In this document: positions 62,842-64,000 of the stretch, piece after piece
Position numbering within the stretch: position 1 is the first letter of the stretch
Layout of the letters: the number at the start of each line of letters is the position of its first letter
DNA from: Burkholderiales bacterium RIFCSPHIGHO2_01_FULL_63_240
GTDB lineage: Bacteria > Pseudomonadota > Gammaproteobacteria > Burkholderiales > Burkholderiaceae_C
Length of the DNA: 64,000 bases
Assembly: GCA_001770725.1 (NCBI GenBank)
Contig: MERU01000002.1
Location: forward strand, 620,001 to 684,000
Direction: 5' to 3'
Notes under the pieces: model-generated
Database searches by the model: none
What the model was told of the DNA's origin: nothing
Seen by the model: only the letters and a program-made list of their open reading frames with translations
Program-made: the position numbers and the translations under genes

Positions 62842-63729
62842 TCAGGCCAGCGACAGGTCGCGGCGCATCTGTTCGGTGGCCTTCACCGGGTCGCGGTCGA
62901 ACTGGTCGAACGCGCTCATCCACTCCTTGTAGCCAGGCTGCTCGGTTTCCTGCCAGGGGTGGTAGCCAGGCTTGTAATAGGTGATGTAGTGCTTGTGCAT
63001 GGGCGCGAGCAGGCCACCCGGCTTGAGCAGCCACCACACGCCACCAGCGGCCATCTTCAGGCGCTGGCCCAGGGTGAAACCATCGTGGATCATCAACTGG
63101 CGCTGGATGCGGAAGATGGTCATGGGGAACATGACGGTCGCGTGCATCAGGGCGCCCACGCGCTTGAAGTAGCCCACCTTGGCGTAATCGACCATGACGT
63201 CATAGGCCACGCCCTTGTGCTCGACTTCCTCGATGGCGTGCCAGGCGTACATGGCCCGCACGCGGTGATCGGCGGCCTTCATCACGTCACGCTTGTCGAA
63301 CAGGCTGTGGGCGATGATGGACGTGAAGTGCTCCAGCGCGGAGGTCACGGCGATGTTGTAGCCCTGGCTGTAGGTGCTGCGATATCGCCCGTTGAGCAGG
63401 GTGTCGACGTAGTCGGTGAGCTTGTCCACATCCACGCCCTGCTTGCGCAGGCGGTCGTTGTCCTGGCGGTGGACCATGCTGTGCTGGGCTTCCTGGCGGT
63501 TGAAGTCCTTGATGTCCTGCAACAGCTTGGGGTCGCTGACCTGGTCGCGCCAGTCGCGCACGCAGTTCATGAAGTACTTCTCACCCGGCGGGAAGATCAG
63601 GGAGAGTGCGTCCCAGAAGCGGGTCTTGAACGGGTCGCCTTCAAACCAGTACTTGGGGATGTCGCCGTCCAGGCCGAAGTTCAGCTTCTCCCGGGGGACG
63701 ATGGGGTGCTGGGCAACGGGATGGGTCAT
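62842..63729 (-). CDS. Metal-dependent hydrolase-like protein, PF10118 type (copy B)
   Basis: This 295-residue paralog of the gene at 61797 has the same order of motifs: FPPGEKYFMNCVRDWRDQVS, EAQHSMVH, LEHFTSIIAH, WHAIEEVEHKGVAYDVMVDY and HKHYITYYKPGYHPWQETEQ. All presumed metal ligands are kept in both copies. A strong ribosome site (AAGGAG) precedes the ATG. The pair is a clear tandem duplication with diverged middle parts (for example FDKYRSRHSREYT against LNGRYRSTYSQGYN). The function is unknown. Confidence 0.86.
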   Translation of the reverse strand: MTHPVAQHPIVPREKLNFGLDGDIPKYWFEGDPFKTRFWDALSLIFPPGEKYFMNCVRDWRDQVSDPKLLQDIKDFNRQEAQHSMVHRQDNDRLRKQGVDVDKLTDYVDTLLNGRYRSTYSQGYNIAVTSALEHFTSIIAHSLFDKRDVMKAADHRVRAMYAWHAIEEVEHKGVAYDVMVDYAKVGYFKRVGALMHATVMFPMTIFRIQRQLMIHDGFTLGQRLKMAAGGVWWLLKPGGLLAPMHKHYITYYKPGYHPWQETEQPGYKEWMSAFDQFDRDPVKATEQMRRDLSLA

Positions 63730-63790
63730 GGGGTCTCCTTATCTGATCGGGTGCGACCGGACAACATCGGTCCGTGAACCAATGTCTGCC

Positions 63791-63824
63791 CAGGATGCAC
63801 CTTCACACAGGATGCTGCATGACA
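63791..63824 (-). promoter_or_regulatory. Promoter region of copy B with CAGGATG repeats
   Basis: CAGGATG occurs at 63791-63797 and 63808-63814, 17 bp apart. The motif ACAGGATG-N2-GCATGACA is at 63807-63824, 78 bp upstream of the copy B start. It matches the copy A motif at 16 of 18 positions. Confidence 0.55.
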
Positions 63825-63945
63825 CAGGGGAATCGGCGCCGACACCCCTGGGCCTGGAAGCGAGAAAGTGTCGCCCCGGGTGAATTCGGTCACGCTCGAC
63901 GTCGCCTTGCCCAAGGGCCCACGCTCTTGTCGGATTTGTTGAAGT

Positions 63946-63961
63946 TTCAGTATTTACTGAA
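63946..63961. promoter_or_regulatory. AT-rich palindrome near the right edge
   Basis: TTCAGTA, two bases (TT), TACTGAA is a perfect 7-bp inverted repeat, followed by a partial copy TTTCAG at 63963-63968. It stands in an AT-rich patch upstream of copy B, or of a gene beyond the right edge. It resembles a TetR- or MarR-type operator. No gene is seen in 63730-64000. Confidence 0.45.
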
Positions 63962-64000
63962 CTTTCAGCAGTACATTGACGGTCGTCAAACTTCCCTCGA

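Overview
The window is high-GC, gene-dense chromosomal DNA. Gene content and order suggest a betaproteobacterium of the order Burkholderiales, probably a Comamonadaceae or Sphaerotilaceae-type freshwater or soil organism. The evidence is a urt/ure urea block, a fliEFGHIJKLMNOPQR cluster, dapA-bamC, coaBC-dut, split parE/parC and PEP-CTERM surface proteins. The genus is not determined. No IS element, prophage, CRISPR array or integrase was found, and no gene-free stretch exceeds about 300 bases.

Layout. (1) 1-15434 is a urea region. urtB (cut by the left edge) and urtA run leftwards. A membrane hydroxylase, a GntR regulator, a spermidine-synthase-like protein, a NUDIX hydrolase and a two-component pair follow. 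ureA, a 59-residue His-rich membrane peptide, ureB, ureC, ureE, ureF and ureG run rightwards. The sensor of the two-component pair is an NCS1 nucleobase-transporter domain fused to a hybrid histidine kinase, divergent from ureA. urtCDE and ureD are not in the window. (2) 15570-24007 holds a 1271-residue membrane patatin, tRNA-Arg(CCT), an H-NS-like protein, a PAS chemoreceptor, a metallophosphoesterase and a Ser/Thr kinase fused to a universal stress domain. (3) 23952-27006 holds a LysR regulator divergent from an SbtA-like bicarbonate transporter, then a PEP-CTERM protein. (4) 27108-37966 has parC and parE on the minus strand. They are separated by a plus-strand DNA-repair operon (photolyase, DUF2256, cryptochrome-DASH, iron-sulfur photolyase) plus a methyltransferase and a secreted protein. 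(5) 38064-50974 has a second PEP-CTERM protein and the flagellar basal body/export cluster, with fliE divergent. (6) 51077-54700 holds an MFS transporter, a small membrane protein, dapA and bamC. (7) 54861-59387 holds an Ala-rich lipoprotein, a hypothetical protein, a cupin ribosomal oxygenase-like protein, an SlyD-like isomerase, dut and coaBC. (8) 59448-64000 holds two paralogous AraC regulators and two paralogous PF10118-type proteins, with repeated CAGGATG elements upstream of the latter.

Working together. Urea would be imported by UrtABCDE and hydrolysed by UreABC after nickel insertion by UreEFG. The transporter-like kinase and its LuxR-type regulator lie between the uptake and hydrolysis genes and are the best candidates for a urea- or nucleobase-responsive switch. 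An 18-bp palindrome upstream of urtA is a candidate target. The three photolyase/cryptochrome genes form a tightly overlapping light-dependent repair operon. The fli cluster has an intrinsic terminator between fliK and fliL, so it is probably at least two transcription units.
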